Shown: in pieces, positions 62,784 through 64,000 of the stretch
Layout of the letters: each line of letters opens with the position of its first letter
How positions within the stretch are numbered: the first letter of the stretch is position 1
Origin: Halomonas dongshanensis
GTDB taxonomy: Bacteria > Pseudomonadota > Gammaproteobacteria > Pseudomonadales > Halomonadaceae
Reading direction: 5' to 3'
Assembly (NCBI RefSeq): GCF_024790395.1
Contig: NZ_JAJISC010000003.1
Coordinates: forward strand, 186,001 to 250,000
DNA: 64,000 nucleotides
The notes under the pieces: model-generated
Told to the model about the DNA's origin: nothing
The model's input: only the letters and a program-made list of their open reading frames with translations
The model's database searches: none
Program-made: the position numbers and the translations under genes

Positions 62784-64000
62784 TTTTGCTGCCCTTAAGC
62801 TTGGGAAGGTTTTTAGTAGTGAACTTCATCATCAGCGCAATAACGGCAACGGTAGCGACTATGGCGAGTAAGTTGTTGGTATACATCAGGAAAAGTGAGG
62901 CGCCGACCAGAAATCCGCTATGCAACCATGACAGCGGCTTATGTAGGCACCCCGAGATACCAGCGGCGAAAACGATCATGCCAAGCAGACAACTGAGGAT
63001 CTGGTAAGCGATCGACTGTGGGCTGCCGAGCAGCAGCAGTTCGTTGTGATATACGAACAGGTACGGTACGAGAAAGACCGGGATGCAGAGTTTGAACGCT
63101 AGCAGGCTGGTCTTCATCGGAGAAGCGCCTGAGAGTCCCGCTGCAGCGTAGGATGAGATCGCCACTGGTGGGGTGATGGCCGAAAACACGCCAAAGTAAA
63201 GAATGAACATATGGGCGGCAATCGGTTCTAATCCAGCATCGATCAGGGATGGAGCTGCGATTGCCACGATCAGTATATAGGCAGCGGAGGTAGGCAGCCC
63301 CATACCTAGGACCAGCGACGCGATCATCATGAAAAACAACAGCAGTAGCAGGCTGTTGCTAGTGCTGCCCAGCACCACTGAGGTGAATTTGATCCCAAGG
63401 CCGGTTTCGGCCGCAACTCCGATGATGATGCCTGCCGCAGCACAGGTGACACAGATTAGTACGGCGTCTTTGGTGCCGTCGATCAGCGTCATCAAGATCT
63501 TGCGAAAAGACATGCGGGTCGATGCTCTGAACGCCGAGAAAACGATCACGCTGATCAGTGCTAAGACCGCTGACAGGTAGGGGGTATACCCCATAAACAT
63601 CACAGCCACCACAATAACCAATGGCAGCAAAAGGTAGATGCGCAAAAAGATGGAGCGCCAAGCTGGTATCAAAGATTTATCGACGCCCTTCATGCCCAGC
63701 TTTACCGATTCGAAGTGAACGGCGGCGAAAATGCCGACAAAGAACAACAAAGCCGGTATGGCGGCGGTCATGATCAGGTCGGTGTAGGGAATGCCAACGA
63801 AATCAACCAGTAGGAAGGCGGCGGCGCCCATCACCGGTGGAAGCAACTGGCCACCGGTCGAGGAGGCGGATTCCACCGCGGCGGATAGGCTAGGTGAGTA
63901 GCCGGCTTTCTTCATTAGCGGGATAGTATAGGCGCCGGTGGAGACTACATTGGCAGTGGCGCTACCTGAGATCGAGCCCATGAACGCTGATGTTATAACC
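62764..64000 (-). CDS. TRAP transporter fused permease (cut at window end)
   Basis: Only the C-terminal part is in the window; the frame runs off the right edge, with an internal ATG at 63981. It has about ten membrane segments and DctM-type motifs (SISGSATANVVSTGAYTIP, STGGQLLPPVMGAAAFLL and GMGLPTSAAYILIVAIAAP). This is the fused DctQ-DctM type, which usually works with a TAXI-type binding protein encoded upstream and not visible here. It should import the acid sugar used by the downstream genes. Confidence 0.88.
   Translation of the reverse strand, partial: VITSAFMGSISGSATANVVSTGAYTIPLMKKAGYSPSLSAAVESASSTGGQLLPPVMGAAAFLLVDFVGIPYTDLIMTAAIPALLFFVGIFAAVHFESVKLGMKGVDKSLIPAWRSIFLRIYLLLPLVIVVAVMFMGYTPYLSAVLALISVIVFSAFRASTRMSFRKILMTLIDGTKDAVLICVTCAAAGIIIGVAAETGLGIKFTSVVLGSTSNSLLLLLFFMMIASLVLGMGLPTSAAYILIVAIAAPSLIDAGLEPIAAHMFILYFGVFSAITPPVAISSYAAAGLSGASPMKTSLLAFKLCIPVFLVPYLFVYHNELLLLGSPQSIAYQILSCLLGMIVFAAGISGCLHKPLSWLHSGFLVGASLFLMYTNNLLAIVATVAVIALMMKFTTKNLPKLKGSKNENSAY

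Overview
The window looks like part of the chromosome of a halophilic gammaproteobacterium of the Halomonadaceae (Halomonas or a close relative). This is inferred from the GC-rich coding style, from gammaproteobacterial gene blocks such as nudF-yqiB-cpdA and cmoM-rsmC, from a fructose PTS as the sugar PTS seen, and from several TRAP transporters for organic and sugar acids. No rRNA, tRNA, CRISPR array or recognisable insertion sequence was found.

Layout. 1-2080 is AT-rich and holds the 3' part of a Rad50-like ATPase with a zinc ribbon, probably the edge of an accessory or defence island, followed by a HigBA-type toxin-antitoxin pair (2083-2729). 2865-5482 holds a small lipoprotein, the NO sensor NsrR, flavohaemoglobin Hmp with a clear NsrR operator, and a SirB-type membrane protein. 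5566-19452 is a hexuronate/mannonate catabolic region: an FMN alpha-hydroxy-acid dehydrogenase, a GntR regulator, ManD, an RspB-like dehydrogenase, a TRAP transporter, UxuB and UxuA on the + strand, then a HAD phosphatase, a 2-hydroxyacid reductase, KdgK and a LacI regulator on the - strand. It carries two unrelated mannonate dehydratases.

19635-30945 is mostly housekeeping: cmoM, rsmC, a SIMPL protein, greB, a TPR protein, nudF-yqiB-cpdA, cysDN, a PfpI protein, an App1-type phosphatase and a YugP-type protease. 31007-43132 is central carbon metabolism: pgi, the fruBKA operon with divergent fruR, mgsA, pyk and gap. Candidate HexR boxes lie before pgi and between pyk and gap, and a FruR operator lies before fruB. 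43309-47917 holds a DUF3455 exported protein, an ECF sigma/anti-sigma pair, and a MerR regulator with a divergent heavy-metal P-type ATPase.

A 68-bp stem-loop with near-perfect 21-bp arms (47927-47994) marks the change to a second, less GC-rich accessory region. 48125-57211 is one long - strand operon: the AtuA/DUF1446 pair, aldehyde dehydrogenase, iron alcohol dehydrogenase, TRAP DctPQM and a GMC oxidoreductase, with a divergent LysR. It looks like a catabolic pathway whose substrate cannot be read from the sequence. 58383-64000 is a second acid-sugar operon: a fused TRAP permease cut by the window end, an enolase-superfamily dehydratase, a DapA-family protein lacking the usual tyrosine, DgoK, DgoA and IclR.

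A recurrent structural feature of the window is short degenerate tandem duplication (8-16 bp units) at gene borders and in two protein N-termini. The best developed are six 14-bp copies before the TPR gene and three 16-bp copies before the PfpI gene.
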